The notes below the pieces were generated by a model. That model saw only the letters and a program-made list of their open reading frames with translations. It was not told the origin of the DNA and did not search any database. A stretch of 38,625 nucleotides of DNA, taken from positions 1 to 38,625 of the forward strand of contig CAINVS010000287.1 in assembly GCA_903854205.1 (NCBI GenBank). The letters run 5' to 3'. The position numbers and the translations under genes are program-made. Positions 29,386 through 38,625 of the stretch are shown one piece after another (the stretch's first letter is position 1; every line of letters starts with the position of its first letter). This DNA is from an uncultured Bacteroidota bacterium (GTDB taxonomy: Bacteria; Bacteroidota; Bacteroidia; Chitinophagales; Saprospiraceae).

Positions 29386-29808
29386 TTTTTATTTAATTTT
29401 CACGCAGTCCGATTCTCTTATTTTGACAATATTCCCATTTTCCAGACCAATGAGCTCATTCTGATTTACTGCGGCAGTTTTACAACTAATTACTGTAAAA
29501 TAGACCGTTCCCTACTTTTTGACTTTAAATATAAATCATCCTCTGCCTAACTTTCAATTTCAGAAACAACCCACAGATGGCCATATTTGGACATTGGATG
29601 TTGAGAGCTTGTATCAAAAATACAAACAATTGATAACGCTAAAACATAAAAATAGTTTTTCACAGTTTCGGGTTAAGTTATTCCATAAAAGTACAACAAA
29701 GCCCGAATTTAATATAAATCAAATAATTTTTTAATATGATTATGAGTCGATTAACTATACATAGAAATGCACGCTGAAAAAAAATCAAATTTATTAGTAA
29801 AATCGCTC

Positions 29809-29816
29809 TATCTTTG
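29809..29816 (+). promoter_or_regulatory. -7 box (TATCTTTG) for the riboswitch transcript
   Basis: TAnnTTTG match just upstream of the riboswitch. Confidence 0.5.
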
Positions 29817-29831
29817 TCCTATTCAATTTCT

Positions 29832-29995
29832 CCTCATTAGGTGAAAATTAGTCTGCTATGGCGCTTTAGTTATACAGTCTATTTTCTTAAAAGGGAAGCG
29901 GGTGAAACTCCCGGACTGTCGCGCAACCGTGTTGTACAATTATTGAGTATTCATTATTGAATATTTAATTTTGTCCTGAGTCGGATACCTGCCTT
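29832..29995 (+). promoter_or_regulatory. Cobalamin (B12) riboswitch
   Basis: AGGTGAAAATTAG...AAAAGGGAAGCGGGTGAAACTCCCGGACTGTCGCGCAACCGTG...GAGTCGGATACCTGCC. Confidence 0.93.
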
Positions 29996-30179
29996 AATAG
30001 ATTTGAGATATCAGATTTGAGATATTAGCTTACAATTCTAAAATCCTGCATCTGAAAATCTGAAAATCTAAAGGAGAAGAGAAGCTTTCGCGTCAAAAGC
30101 TTGCTCTGCTCGGTATTATAGTTACTTCTCCCGAAGGCCTGATTGTCCGGAAAATCAAGGCTGTTTCAGTTGAAAGTAC

Positions 30180-30228
30180 CATTACTCCTTGTCGGCAGGT
30201 TTTGACAGCTTGAGTAATGTTATTTTTT
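30180..30228 (+). terminator. Terminator-like hairpin just upstream of the B12-locus ORF (putative expression platform)
   Basis: CATTACTC...GAGTAATG 8-bp stem (plus inner TGTC/GACA) then TTATTTTTT. Confidence 0.65.
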
Positions 30229-30242
30229 CAATCAAAAACAGC

Positions 30243-31544
30243 ATGAACATGGCTATCAAAACTTTTTATTATTTCCCATTTATTCTTTTTTGTTTTTTTG
30301 CAAAAAATATTGATGCACAACAACTTATTGTCGTCAATGGCGGTCTGTTCGGTTCTTCTACCGAATTTGCCAATGTAGGTATTTACAATTCTGCCAACGG
30401 AAGTTACAGCAATTTGGACACTATCCGCACAAATTCCGTACAGGATGTATTGGTGGAGGACAACCGATATATTTATGTGGCAGCGCAGGACAGTATTGTG
30501 AAGTATGATCTTTGGACATCCGAAAGGGTTGCTGCTGCTCAATTTGGAGCCACAAGCACAATTCGACTAGGCCTTTATGGCGAAAAATTAATTGTCGGTA
30601 ATTGGTATGGTGCCTCGGAGGGTAATCTTAGAATATTCGATAAAAACAGTCTCAGTTTTATCGATAGTATCCCCGAAATCAGTAAAGGAGCAACAGATTT
30701 TTCAATCATTGGCAACAAAGTCTTTATCGCCCAAAACAATACTAATGCAAACTATGCTGATACACTGGGCTATATCGCAGTGGTAGATCTCGATAATCTG
30801 AGTTTCCTGCGCTATGATACGCTCTCCTCTGTTGGCGATGAAATCGGCAGGCTGGTAAATGTGGGCGATACGATGCTTTACAGTATCAATGGCATCAGCA
30901 GTACAATTTCTAGCCTGCACATTGCCGGTGGCGTTAAAAATACAGTTGCAGCCGCCGCTTTACTCAATCCAAAAAGCACCGGCAAATCAGTTTTTTTCGA
31001 TGGCATAAAATGGTATCTGCCCTTTAACAATGGTATCGGAACCTATGATTTAGTGAATAATTCGGTTATCAATGCCGATATTGTAATCCCTCCGGCAATT
31101 ACAGCACCTGGTGCACCTGCTACTTATTTTTCATTTGCAGTGGACCCCGATTACAATAAAATCTATGTTTCTATTTTTGATTTTGTAACGCAACAATATA
31201 ATCAAGGGCTGATTTACAATCTGAATGGTGACAGCATTGGCGTATTTCCGGTCGGCTTCTCTCCCGAGGTGCTCGATGTACTGAAGAGTTCGGTGGTCAT
31301 GAACAATGCGGAAGTCCAAAATGCAGCAGAAATAAGTATTTTCCCTAATCCTGTTACAAATTTTATCAACATTGTACACAATGAATCCATTAGTAACCTT
31401 GAAATTATCGATTTGAATGGCAAAGTCCTCAAAAGGTGCGAAGCTATTGAAAAAAGTACAGTCAGTATAGACCTTTCAAATTTGCCAACGGGTATTTACT
31501 TTGCCAGAATCGGCAGTAAGGTTAAAAAATTTATAAAAATTTAG
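30243..31544 (+). CDS. T9SS-secreted beta-propeller protein, BtuG-like (candidate B12-binding surface protein)
   Basis: Downstream of the cobalamin riboswitch; signal peptide MNMAIKTFYYFPFILFCFFAKNIDAQ; propeller-like repeats; C-terminal IFPNPVTNFINI...GIYFARIGSKVKKFIKI. ORF track start 30189 lies inside the hairpin. Confidence 0.8.
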   Translation: MNMAIKTFYYFPFILFCFFAKNIDAQQLIVVNGGLFGSSTEFANVGIYNSANGSYSNLDTIRTNSVQDVLVEDNRYIYVAAQDSIVKYDLWTSERVAAAQFGATSTIRLGLYGEKLIVGNWYGASEGNLRIFDKNSLSFIDSIPEISKGATDFSIIGNKVFIAQNNTNANYADTLGYIAVVDLDNLSFLRYDTLSSVGDEIGRLVNVGDTMLYSINGISSTISSLHIAGGVKNTVAAAALLNPKSTGKSVFFDGIKWYLPFNNGIGTYDLVNNSVINADIVIPPAITAPGAPATYFSFAVDPDYNKIYVSIFDFVTQQYNQGLIYNLNGDSIGVFPVGFSPEVLDVLKSSVVMNNAEVQNAAEISIFPNPVTNFINIVHNESISNLEIIDLNGKVLKRCEAIEKSTVSIDLSNLPTGIYFARIGSKVKKFIKI

Positions 31545-31609
31545 TTGATGTACGCGGCTGCTCTCTGTTTTTAAAGTTTTCAGGGGGCAGCATTTTAAAT
31601 CTCAACAGC

Positions 31610-32563
31610 ATGCGAATATTTTTCATTTATATCCTCCTATTTTTAAGCAATGCTGCTATAGCACAATTTTCACCTGCTGCCGGAATGCCAGGCAGCACTG
31701 CCATGCACAAAGATTCCGTTCAATGGGCCTGTTGGGCCAATAACTGCACTGTGAATCGGGGTTACATGAATATCAGCAATCAGGGACTCGGTCCGGCTAT
31801 TTCCGGTACGGAGACAGATGCCGTCGGTCCTGCAGCTGATGGTGCGGTTCTCAGTCTGGGAGATGGCGGTACAGCTACGCTAAGTTTCCCCTACCCGATC
31901 GGAAATGGCCGCGGATCGGACTTTGCTGTTTTTGAAAATGCTTTCAGCAATACTTTTTTGGAACTGGCATTTGTAGAAGTGAGCAGTGACGGTATAAATT
32001 TTGTCCGTTTTCCTGCTGTTTCCAATTCCGATACTGCTGTTCAAATCGGTACTTTTGGTGCAATTGATGCCACTGAAATTCATAATCTTGCGGGAAAATA
32101 CCGCTATGGCTATGGTACCCCTTTCGATTTAGAGGATTTAAAAGATGCCCCCGGGATTGATATTGAAAATATCACTCATGTCCGAATTATAGATGTGGTG
32201 GGCAGTATAAATCCCGAATATTGCAGTCGCGACAGTCGCGGAGTTATTATCAACGATCCTTGGACAACGCCTTTCAATGAAGGTGGATTTGATTTAGATG
32301 CAGTTGGCGTAATTCACGTGCTGAGCCAAAGTGCTGTAAGTTTTACAGACAATTTTAAACCGAAATTTTATCCAAATCCAATTCAGAACGATTTAATAAT
32401 TGAATCTGACATTTCTGTTGATTATGAGCTGTATAATCTGCAGGGTATCTTAATCAATTCAGGCATTGTCGATTCTAAACTTACCTTAAATTGTGCAAAT
32501 TGGCAAAGTGGAATTTATATGCTTAAAATTGGCAATAAGAGTCATAAGATTCTGAAAATCTAA
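31610..32563 (+). CDS. T9SS-secreted surface protein co-located in the B12 locus (BtuH-like candidate)
   Basis: Signal peptide; GSDFAVFENAF.....ELAFVEVSSDGINF; T9SS tail FYPNPIQNDLIIESD...GIYMLKIGNKSHKILKI. Confidence 0.75.
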   Translation: MRIFFIYILLFLSNAAIAQFSPAAGMPGSTAMHKDSVQWACWANNCTVNRGYMNISNQGLGPAISGTETDAVGPAADGAVLSLGDGGTATLSFPYPIGNGRGSDFAVFENAFSNTFLELAFVEVSSDGINFVRFPAVSNSDTAVQIGTFGAIDATEIHNLAGKYRYGYGTPFDLEDLKDAPGIDIENITHVRIIDVVGSINPEYCSRDSRGVIINDPWTTPFNEGGFDLDAVGVIHVLSQSAVSFTDNFKPKFYPNPIQNDLIIESDISVDYELYNLQGILINSGIVDSKLTLNCANWQSGIYMLKIGNKSHKILKI

Positions 32564-33053
32564 GAAATTTACCGACAGGGTGCGCAAAGTTTTACGCAAA
32601 GAAATGCAGTAGGTTTAATTGCTAATACAATCATAATAAATTATTTTACTACCAAATGTGAGAAAACATGTAAGATTTGCTAGTGTATTTTTAAAAATAA
32701 TCTATAGTATAAATCATTCTAAAGCATTGTTTTTAATTACTATATGATTTTTTAAAGGCTAACTATGTCGCCGATAAAATCATTGTATTCTATTTTTTAG
32801 AGGGGCCTTTTGAAAAATATCTATCGGATATTAATCTCGTCTGTTAGGCGTAACTTTGTCATATAATTATAAACACGGAAATAACCTAGTCATCCACATA
32901 AATCACAGATTTACACAGATTTTTAACAAAATACGGATTTATTTTTCACAGAAAAATGCGGATGAATTCTGCCCGAAGCTGAGGCATAGGGAGCCAAAGA
33001 AAGTAACTTCTTGAAACATAAAAGGTGCTTAAAAAGTCATTTGTAAAATAATG

Positions 33054-34343
33054 CTACGGTAATTTGCCAAAATCAATTTGTGGTCTAGAATTAGTATTGT
33101 TGTAGTTGAAGATGGTGTTAGGTTGAGAAACTTCATCGAAGAATCCACCCATTTTCAGAAAAAAGCCATTCCGTGTGGTACCACCAGTTGCATCGATACG
33201 GTTGCCTTTGCTATATGTCGCGTCAACTGTTAGTTGTGCTTGATTTATTTTGTGCCATTCGCCATTATACACCCATTGGTTTTTGAACTCAACCTCACGT
33301 GTCAAGTAGCCTTGATTTGGATTGAAGTTTTCTAAGAAGCTATGAAAATCATTCAAATAAGTGTTTGTTTTAGGGCGTTTGAAACTAGCTACTAATTCCC
33401 AAGAATTATTTTCAGGAGCAAAGAACCAAGCTGTATAAACCGTATTACCTTTTCCGTCGGGTTGTCCTTTCAATAAAAACTTGTAGGTTTCATCTGCCTT
33501 CCAATTGAATCGTAAGAAACTTTGTCCTCCAGAACCCTCGTTTCCAAATTCACCCGTATCGACATTTTTCCCTTTTTTCAATAAAACAATTTTTTGATCT
33601 TCAGGAATTTCATTTGGTTCGTCTGTTTCGAAAGGACTCCAAACAGAGAATAGCACACATCTTTCGGTCGGTGAATTAACTTGAATTCCAAAATAACCTT
33701 CTCTAAAGCCATTTGCCATATAAAAAGAACCAATAATATCTTGCCCTTTCGGTACACGGATCTCATTGTAAAAGTACGTTGTGTTTTCTACTTGTGGATC
33801 GTAACCCATATGGCAGGATGGCCCTCTACGTGTCCAATAAAAGTCTTCTTTATCACTTACATATACCACACCATCAGTTGTTGCTGTTCCTTCCAAGATT
33901 AAACTTTCGATATCCACATTTCCGGTAGTTGAAAGAAAGTCTAAATGCTTGTAGCCTTCTTTGCTAATCATAAAATTTCCAATTGTAACTGTTTGATAAT
34001 CTTTGTTGGCTATTTTTAGTTTTACCTGCTCCTTACCAAACCCTATAGTAAGTTCAGCAGGTTTGACCTCCAACACTTTTGCTGTCAATTTGATTACCAA
34101 ATTACCAGTGCTTTTCAGTTTAAAATAGGTGCTTACTTTGGCCGTATTTGGTGATATTATTACCGAATTACTTTTTACAGCTGTATTATCATGTTTATAA
34201 TCAATTTCAAATGAATTTCCAGCTAAAAGAATTAAATAAGGTGATTTTTCAAACTTTTGTGCTTGGCAAGAAATATTTACCAATACAATCAAACAAAGTA
34301 CATTTAATAATCTCATCATATTTTTAAATTCTAATGGTATCAA
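33054..34343 (-). CDS. DUF5077/DUF3472-domain secreted protein; start possibly at MMRLLNVL
   Basis: Signal peptide ending ISCQAQ; EDFYWTRRGPSCHMGYD; EGYFGIQVNSPTERCVLFSVWSP; WKADETYKFLLKG. Confidence 0.8.
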   Translation of the reverse strand: MIPLEFKNMMRLLNVLCLIVLVNISCQAQKFEKSPYLILLAGNSFEIDYKHDNTAVKSNSVIISPNTAKVSTYFKLKSTGNLVIKLTAKVLEVKPAELTIGFGKEQVKLKIANKDYQTVTIGNFMISKEGYKHLDFLSTTGNVDIESLILEGTATTDGVVYVSDKEDFYWTRRGPSCHMGYDPQVENTTYFYNEIRVPKGQDIIGSFYMANGFREGYFGIQVNSPTERCVLFSVWSPFETDEPNEIPEDQKIVLLKKGKNVDTGEFGNEGSGGQSFLRFNWKADETYKFLLKGQPDGKGNTVYTAWFFAPENNSWELVASFKRPKTNTYLNDFHSFLENFNPNQGYLTREVEFKNQWVYNGEWHKINQAQLTVDATYSKGNRIDATGGTTRNGFFLKMGGFFDEVSQPNTIFNYNNTNSRPQIDFGKLP

Positions 34344-34563
34344 AATATCAATTTTTTAATAAGAAAACTCTGAACGGGCAAGAAGAATAATAATTTACAA
34401 AATGTAACAAGGACATGTTAAATAGGTTGTTTAAAGTTGTAATATTTTAGTGCTCATTTATCTACGAAGTCATTTTTATCTCTTATTTAAGGTTTTAAGG
34501 CGAGGAATTTTAAGCTTCTAAAATCGACTTTACGTTATATAGAGTCTTCAATTGTGCTTTAAA

Positions 34564-34860
34564 TCACAGCACCGCCCTCACCCCAAAACCCTTTTTCTTC
34601 AATAAATAAAGCAATCCTTTTTTGCCGACCAGATGCCCCGCTCCTATTACGGCAAAAAGGCTTTTTGGGGAGGCAATTTAGGCAATTTTATCCGCCATAA
34701 GGAAAATCCTGTTGTATCGTAACAATTTGCGCATTACCGTTGCCTTGTCCGATTTTAATTCGTCGAGACTGACTAACTCCTCAGCAAGGGTATTGAGCAC
34801 GGTAAATTGGGAAGCTATTGAAGTTGGTTCTGAGTTTCAGAAAGATCAGCTCCTGACAAG
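34564..34860 (-). pseudogene. TraB/GumN family remnant with in-frame stop
   Basis: Minus strand: SQFTVLNTLAEELVSLDELKSDKATVMRKLLRYNRIFLMADKIA*IASPKSLFAVIGAGHLVGKKGLLYLLKKKGFGVRAVL*. Confidence 0.8.
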
Positions 34861-34954
34861 GCTAACTTGGACAAAACTGCCTACTTATTATGAGATATTT
34901 TTTATGACCTAATCATATTTTAAAACAATTTGATTTATTTTTAACACAATAAAC

Positions 34955-34985
34955 TTGATTATAAAAACATATTGTTTTACTTTTG
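34955..34985 (+). promoter_or_regulatory. umuD promoter (TTG-N20-TACTTTTG) with a dyad operator AAAACA-TAT-TGTTTT in the spacer
   Basis: Dyad 34964-34978; TTG 34955-34957; TACTTTTG 34978-34985. Confidence 0.6.
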
Positions 34986-35027
34986 AGCTGTCAAGATATT
35001 TTGAAAGCGCATTGAACAGATAGCAAT

Positions 35028-35429
35028 ATGAATACTGAATTAAAATACCAACCCATCCCCTATTATGAATATGTATCGGCCGGTTTTCCCTCGCCCGCCG
35101 ATGATTACATGGACAAGCCGCTGGATCTGAACGAATACCTCATCAAACATCCTTCGGCCACCTTTCTTGTGCGGGTAGAGGGCGATTCCATGCTCGGGGC
35201 CGGCATTCATCCCGATGACATTCTCATTGTCGACCGCTCGCTGACGGCCAAGGCCAACGATATCGTTATTGCCACATTGGACGGAGATTTTACCGTCAAG
35301 CGTTATGTTTCGGAAAATGGAAAGCATTTTTTAAAGCCGGAAAATCCGCGCTATAAGGCAATGGAAGTGACCAATCATCCTGATTGCCGGATTTGGGGTG
35401 TAGTGGTCTATGTCATTCACAGAACCTGA
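35028..35429 (+). CDS. umuD: UmuD-like S24 peptidase
   Basis: SAGFPSPADDYMDKPLDLNEYLI, VRVEGDSMLGAGI (Ser), TVKRYV (Lys). Confidence 0.95.
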   Translation: MNTELKYQPIPYYEYVSAGFPSPADDYMDKPLDLNEYLIKHPSATFLVRVEGDSMLGAGIHPDDILIVDRSLTAKANDIVIATLDGDFTVKRYVSENGKHFLKPENPRYKAMEVTNHPDCRIWGVVVYVIHRT

Positions 35430-35476
35430 CTCTCATCTCTTGTCTCCTATCTTCAAATCTCCAAATCTATAAAAAA

Positions 35477-36754
35477 GTGTTTGCTCTAGCCGACTGCAAC
35501 AATTTTTACGCCTCCTGCGAGCGCATTTTCCGTCCCGAACTGCGTTCGAGACCCGTCCTTGTACTATCGAACAATGACGGTTGCGTGGTGGCGCGCTCCA
35601 ATGAAGTGAAGCAGTTGGGCATTGCCAACGGCACACCGCATTGGCAGATTAAAGAGTTGATTGCCAAGCATAAAATTGTGGTATTTTCTTCCAACTATCA
35701 GCTCTATGGCGATATGTCGGCCAGAGTCATGGACCTGTTGGGACAGCAATGTGCCGACCTCGAAGTCTATTCTATCGACGAGGCCTTTATGCGTTTCGAT
35801 TTTTATCGGCAGACGCAGCAAAAGCTGGAACAGGAAGGCAAACGAATCAAAGGTTTTGTGGAACAGTGCACCGGGATACCCATTTCCATTGGTTTTGCAC
35901 CAACCAAGACCCTGGCCAAACTGGCCAATCATATCAGCAAAAAAGTCACGGCCACAGGAGTGCATATCATCTACGATCCTTTTGAGCAGGAGGACCTGAT
36001 GAAACGTATTGATGTCAGCGAAGTTTGGGGTATCGGCTCGGCCTATAAGCGCAAACTCAGCGACTATGGCATAGAGACTGTCTGGCAACTGCTGCAGTGC
36101 CGCGAGCAGTGGTTTTACAAGGAATTTACCATTCAGGGGCTGCGCCTGCTCAAGGAGTTGAAGGGCATTCCCTGTATGGATCTGGAGGATTCACCCACAA
36201 GTCGGCAAAACATGGTGGTTTCCCGTGCCTTCCGCCGCGATGTATATGCTCTGGAAGAACTGCGCGAAGCCTTTGCCAATTTTGCCACCCGTCTTGGCGA
36301 GAAACTGCGTCGTTACCGACAGATTACGAGCTCTCTTTCTGTTTTTCTGCTGGTTAATCCCTACAACAACAAAAGTCCGGACGGGCGCAGGTATTTCTCG
36401 CAGTTTATTCAGCTGCCTATAGCAAGTTCAAATACACCCGAGCTGATCAATGCCGCCTGGAAGGCACTTTCGCTCTGCTTTTCTTCGGGCCGAAACTATA
36501 AGAAATGCGGTATCATGGCATATGGGCTGCAGCCTGAGGATGTTGTACAGCTATCCCTTTTCGAAGAGCCGGAACAGCACCTGAAAACCCGAAAACTGAT
36601 GGCGATCACCGATAAAATAAATGCCCGTTTTGGCAATGGAACCGTAGGCTGCGCTGCGGCCCTCATCTCTAAGGACAATAAATGGCAGCGGCTAGAACAG
36701 TTTAGAAGTCCGAGGTATACAACGAGCTGGTTGGAATTGCTGAGAATTAAGTAA
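35477..36754 (+). CDS. umuC: DNA polymerase V subunit UmuC (Y-family); GTG start proposed
   Basis: ALADCNNFYASCERIFRPELRSRPVLVLSNNDGCVVARSNEVK, YSIDEAFMRF, GIGFAPTKTLAKLAN-type motif, IDVSEVWGIG. Confidence 0.93.
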   Translation: MFALADCNNFYASCERIFRPELRSRPVLVLSNNDGCVVARSNEVKQLGIANGTPHWQIKELIAKHKIVVFSSNYQLYGDMSARVMDLLGQQCADLEVYSIDEAFMRFDFYRQTQQKLEQEGKRIKGFVEQCTGIPISIGFAPTKTLAKLANHISKKVTATGVHIIYDPFEQEDLMKRIDVSEVWGIGSAYKRKLSDYGIETVWQLLQCREQWFYKEFTIQGLRLLKELKGIPCMDLEDSPTSRQNMVVSRAFRRDVYALEELREAFANFATRLGEKLRRYRQITSSLSVFLLVNPYNNKSPDGRRYFSQFIQLPIASSNTPELINAAWKALSLCFSSGRNYKKCGIMAYGLQPEDVVQLSLFEEPEQHLKTRKLMAITDKINARFGNGTVGCAAALISKDNKWQRLEQFRSPRYTTSWLELLRIK

Positions 36755-36760
36755 ATCAGC

Positions 36761-37342
36761 TTATTTGCAGCTCCAACCCAATCCTGAGATACCTGTGGTA
36801 TCAATCTTTTCTGCTTTTTTAAGCTCGGTACAGGCCTCGGGACTGCGTCCCATTTTGTGCAGAAGTACGGCTTTTTGAAAATAGAAATTGACCGGTGGTT
36901 TAGGATTATTGCTGTGCATGGCTATAAATTTATTTAAATCGGCCAAAGCTGACTCGTATTTACCCTGATGCTCTAAACAAAGTGCTCTGTTGTAATAAGC
37001 CTTTCCTTGGCGATGATCGGCTTTCAGTATTATAACACGGCTTAAATATTGTTCTGCCTTCGGACAGCTCTGCATTGTACTGTCGCTGACACATTTACTG
37101 CAATACATAAACGCAAGGTTATAAACATTGTCCAGCACAGAACTGTCCGTCTGATAGGAAGCCTCCAATTGAAGCATTGCCTCATCGCTATTAGCGCCCG
37201 GATTTGTGTTATTTGTCATGGGCTTGCGTTTCATGATTTCGTTCAGCTGTTCGTCGGTCAGATTCAAACCTCCGTCATCTGCTTTTTTTCCGCCGCAGGC
37301 GAATAGGAATATTGGTATGATGAGTGTTATTAGATATTTCAT
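36761..37342 (-). CDS. TPR lipoprotein
   Basis: IPIFLFACGGKK lipobox; TPR-like KAYYNRALCLEHQGKYESALADLNKFIA. Confidence 0.82.
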   Translation of the reverse strand: MKYLITLIIPIFLFACGGKKADDGGLNLTDEQLNEIMKRKPMTNNTNPGANSDEAMLQLEASYQTDSSVLDNVYNLAFMYCSKCVSDSTMQSCPKAEQYLSRVIILKADHRQGKAYYNRALCLEHQGKYESALADLNKFIAMHSNNPKPPVNFYFQKAVLLHKMGRSPEACTELKKAEKIDTTGISGLGWSCK

Positions 37343-37637
37343 GGGAGATAAAAGATAAAAGACCTGATCTAAAATTTAACCGCAAAGAAAAAAAGAACTA
37401 CGCAAAGTACGCAAAGTTCTCTAGTTGATATTTTTTAAGATTTCAAGCATTGTGAAGTAAAAAAGTGTAAAAACAGCGAAGGAAAGACTTTAGTCTTACG
37501 AAGTGCCTCTCAAGTCGCGGACTTCAGCAAGTACTGGAAAGATAAAAGACCTGATCCAACAGCAAAGATCAATAAAAAAGGACTTGTTCAAATTAAATCT
37601 GACAATATGACTTCTGCTTATCTAATACAACATCAAC

Positions 37638-38345
37638 CTACCCACCAAACAGCTGCAAAGTATGACAGGCTGCAATTCCCGCAGTTTCAGTCCGTAAACG
37701 GCTTTTACCCAACCCGACAGCTTTGAAACCCAAAGAAACTGCCAAGGCCACTTCTTCGGGAGAAAAATCACCTTCAGGGCCGATAAGTACCAAAACTGAT
37801 GTACCAGGACTGAATTTAAAAGCATTCCGAAGCGGTTCCAGATCATCGCTCTGACAGTGCGCGATAAAGCGTTGATCGGCATTACAGGAACGGACAAATT
37901 TTTCAAAATCGATCAATTCATTTATTTTCGGGAGGATAGATTTTTGGGATTGTTTAGCTGCAGCCATAGCAATTTTCTCCAGGCGATCAACCCGAAGCTG
38001 CTTTCTTTCTGAATGTCTGCAAAGCAGTGGTGTATAGCTGTTGATACCCATTTCTACCACTTTTTCCAACATCCATTCCAGTCGGTCAGCATTTTTTGTA
38101 GGCGCTACAGCCAAATGTAAATCAAAATTCCAAGGCAGGACAGTCGGTTTTGTACTTAAAATTTTGAGTTTAACTTCCCTTTTGGCAATTTCACTGATTT
38201 CTGCTTCATAGAAATTACCTTTGCCATCCAACAGATGCAGGCGGTCTCCCTGTTTTTTGCGCAGGGTTTTCACGGCATGCTGCATTTCTTCCTCATCGAG
38301 AAAGGCGTAGTTATTTTCTATTTTATAGGTAAAATATAGCTGCAT
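37638..38345 (-). CDS. rsmE: 16S rRNA (uracil1498-N3)-methyltransferase
   Basis: HLLDGKGNFYEAEI, VVEMGINSYTPLLCRHSERK, VLVLIGPEGDFSPEEVA, LGKSRLRTETAGIAA. Confidence 0.95.
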   Translation of the reverse strand: MQLYFTYKIENNYAFLDEEEMQHAVKTLRKKQGDRLHLLDGKGNFYEAEISEIAKREVKLKILSTKPTVLPWNFDLHLAVAPTKNADRLEWMLEKVVEMGINSYTPLLCRHSERKQLRVDRLEKIAMAAAKQSQKSILPKINELIDFEKFVRSCNADQRFIAHCQSDDLEPLRNAFKFSPGTSVLVLIGPEGDFSPEEVALAVSLGFKAVGLGKSRLRTETAGIAACHTLQLFGG

Positions 38346-38370
38346 TTTTGATAAGATAAAAGGTAAAAGA

Positions 38371-38625
38371 GGTAAAATGATCTAAAATTTTAACCGCAAA
38401 GGGCGAGAAAGTACACGCAAAGGGCATGAAGATTTTCTACTTAATTTTTAAGAATTTAAGAACCGAACGGAGTGAGCTCTACAATTAATAATTAAAAAAG
38501 CGAAGGAAAGGCTTTAGCCTTCAAAAGCAAATACCAAAGGAGCCAGATTCAGCCTGTATTTGTAAAGGTAAAATGATCTAAAATTTAACCGCAAAGGGCG
38601 AGAAAGTACACGCAAAGGGCATGAA
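38371..38625. repeat. Direct repeat pair (~58 bp, ~196-bp spacing), second copy at the window end
   Basis: GGTAAAATGATCTAAAATTTAACCGCAAAGGGCGAGAAAGTACACGCAAAGGGCATGAA at about 38371-38429 and 38567-38625. Confidence 0.9.

Noticed and set aside
30189-30242. Annotated ORF start at 30189 for the BtuG-like gene
   Set aside because: Falls inside the terminator-like hairpin; ATG at 30243 gives a clean signal peptide.
35384-35476. ORF-track start of umuC at 35384
   Set aside because: Would overlap umuD out of frame with non-conserved sequence; conserved UmuC begins at ALADCNNFYAS, GTG 35477.

Overview
38.6 kb of a Bacteroidota chromosome, judged from protein families, T9SS sorting tails, TTTG-N19-TAnnTTTG type promoters and dispersed intergenic repeats. 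Housekeeping genes are fadJ-like, hemolysin III, exodeoxyribonuclease III, glnS, kmo, KirBac-type K+ channel, umuD/umuC and rsmE. Accessory or unusual loci: (i) an exported TPR-CHAT protease-like gene whose canonical CHAT C-terminus lies in the -1 frame behind an A_AAA_AAC heptamer, with two A9 tracts inside near-identical TPR units; (ii) a 1202-aa S74-type chaperone protein built from 17-aa YadA-like repeats, with a decayed copy of its 3' end on the other side of the CHAT gene; (iii) a cobalamin riboswitch followed by a structured leader ending in a terminator-like hairpin, then two T9SS-secreted proteins resembling a BtuG-like propeller and a second B12-locus surface protein, with no BtuB in the window; (iv) decayed genes (DUF4143 ATPase frameshift, TraB/GumN remnant, carboxypeptidase-regulatory-like remnant); (v) a 5' group II intron-like RNA remnant and several foldback or dispersed repeat families. 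No CRISPR array, rRNA, tRNA or complete mobile element was recognised. All calls are from reading sequence and supplied translations; no search or folding software was run.
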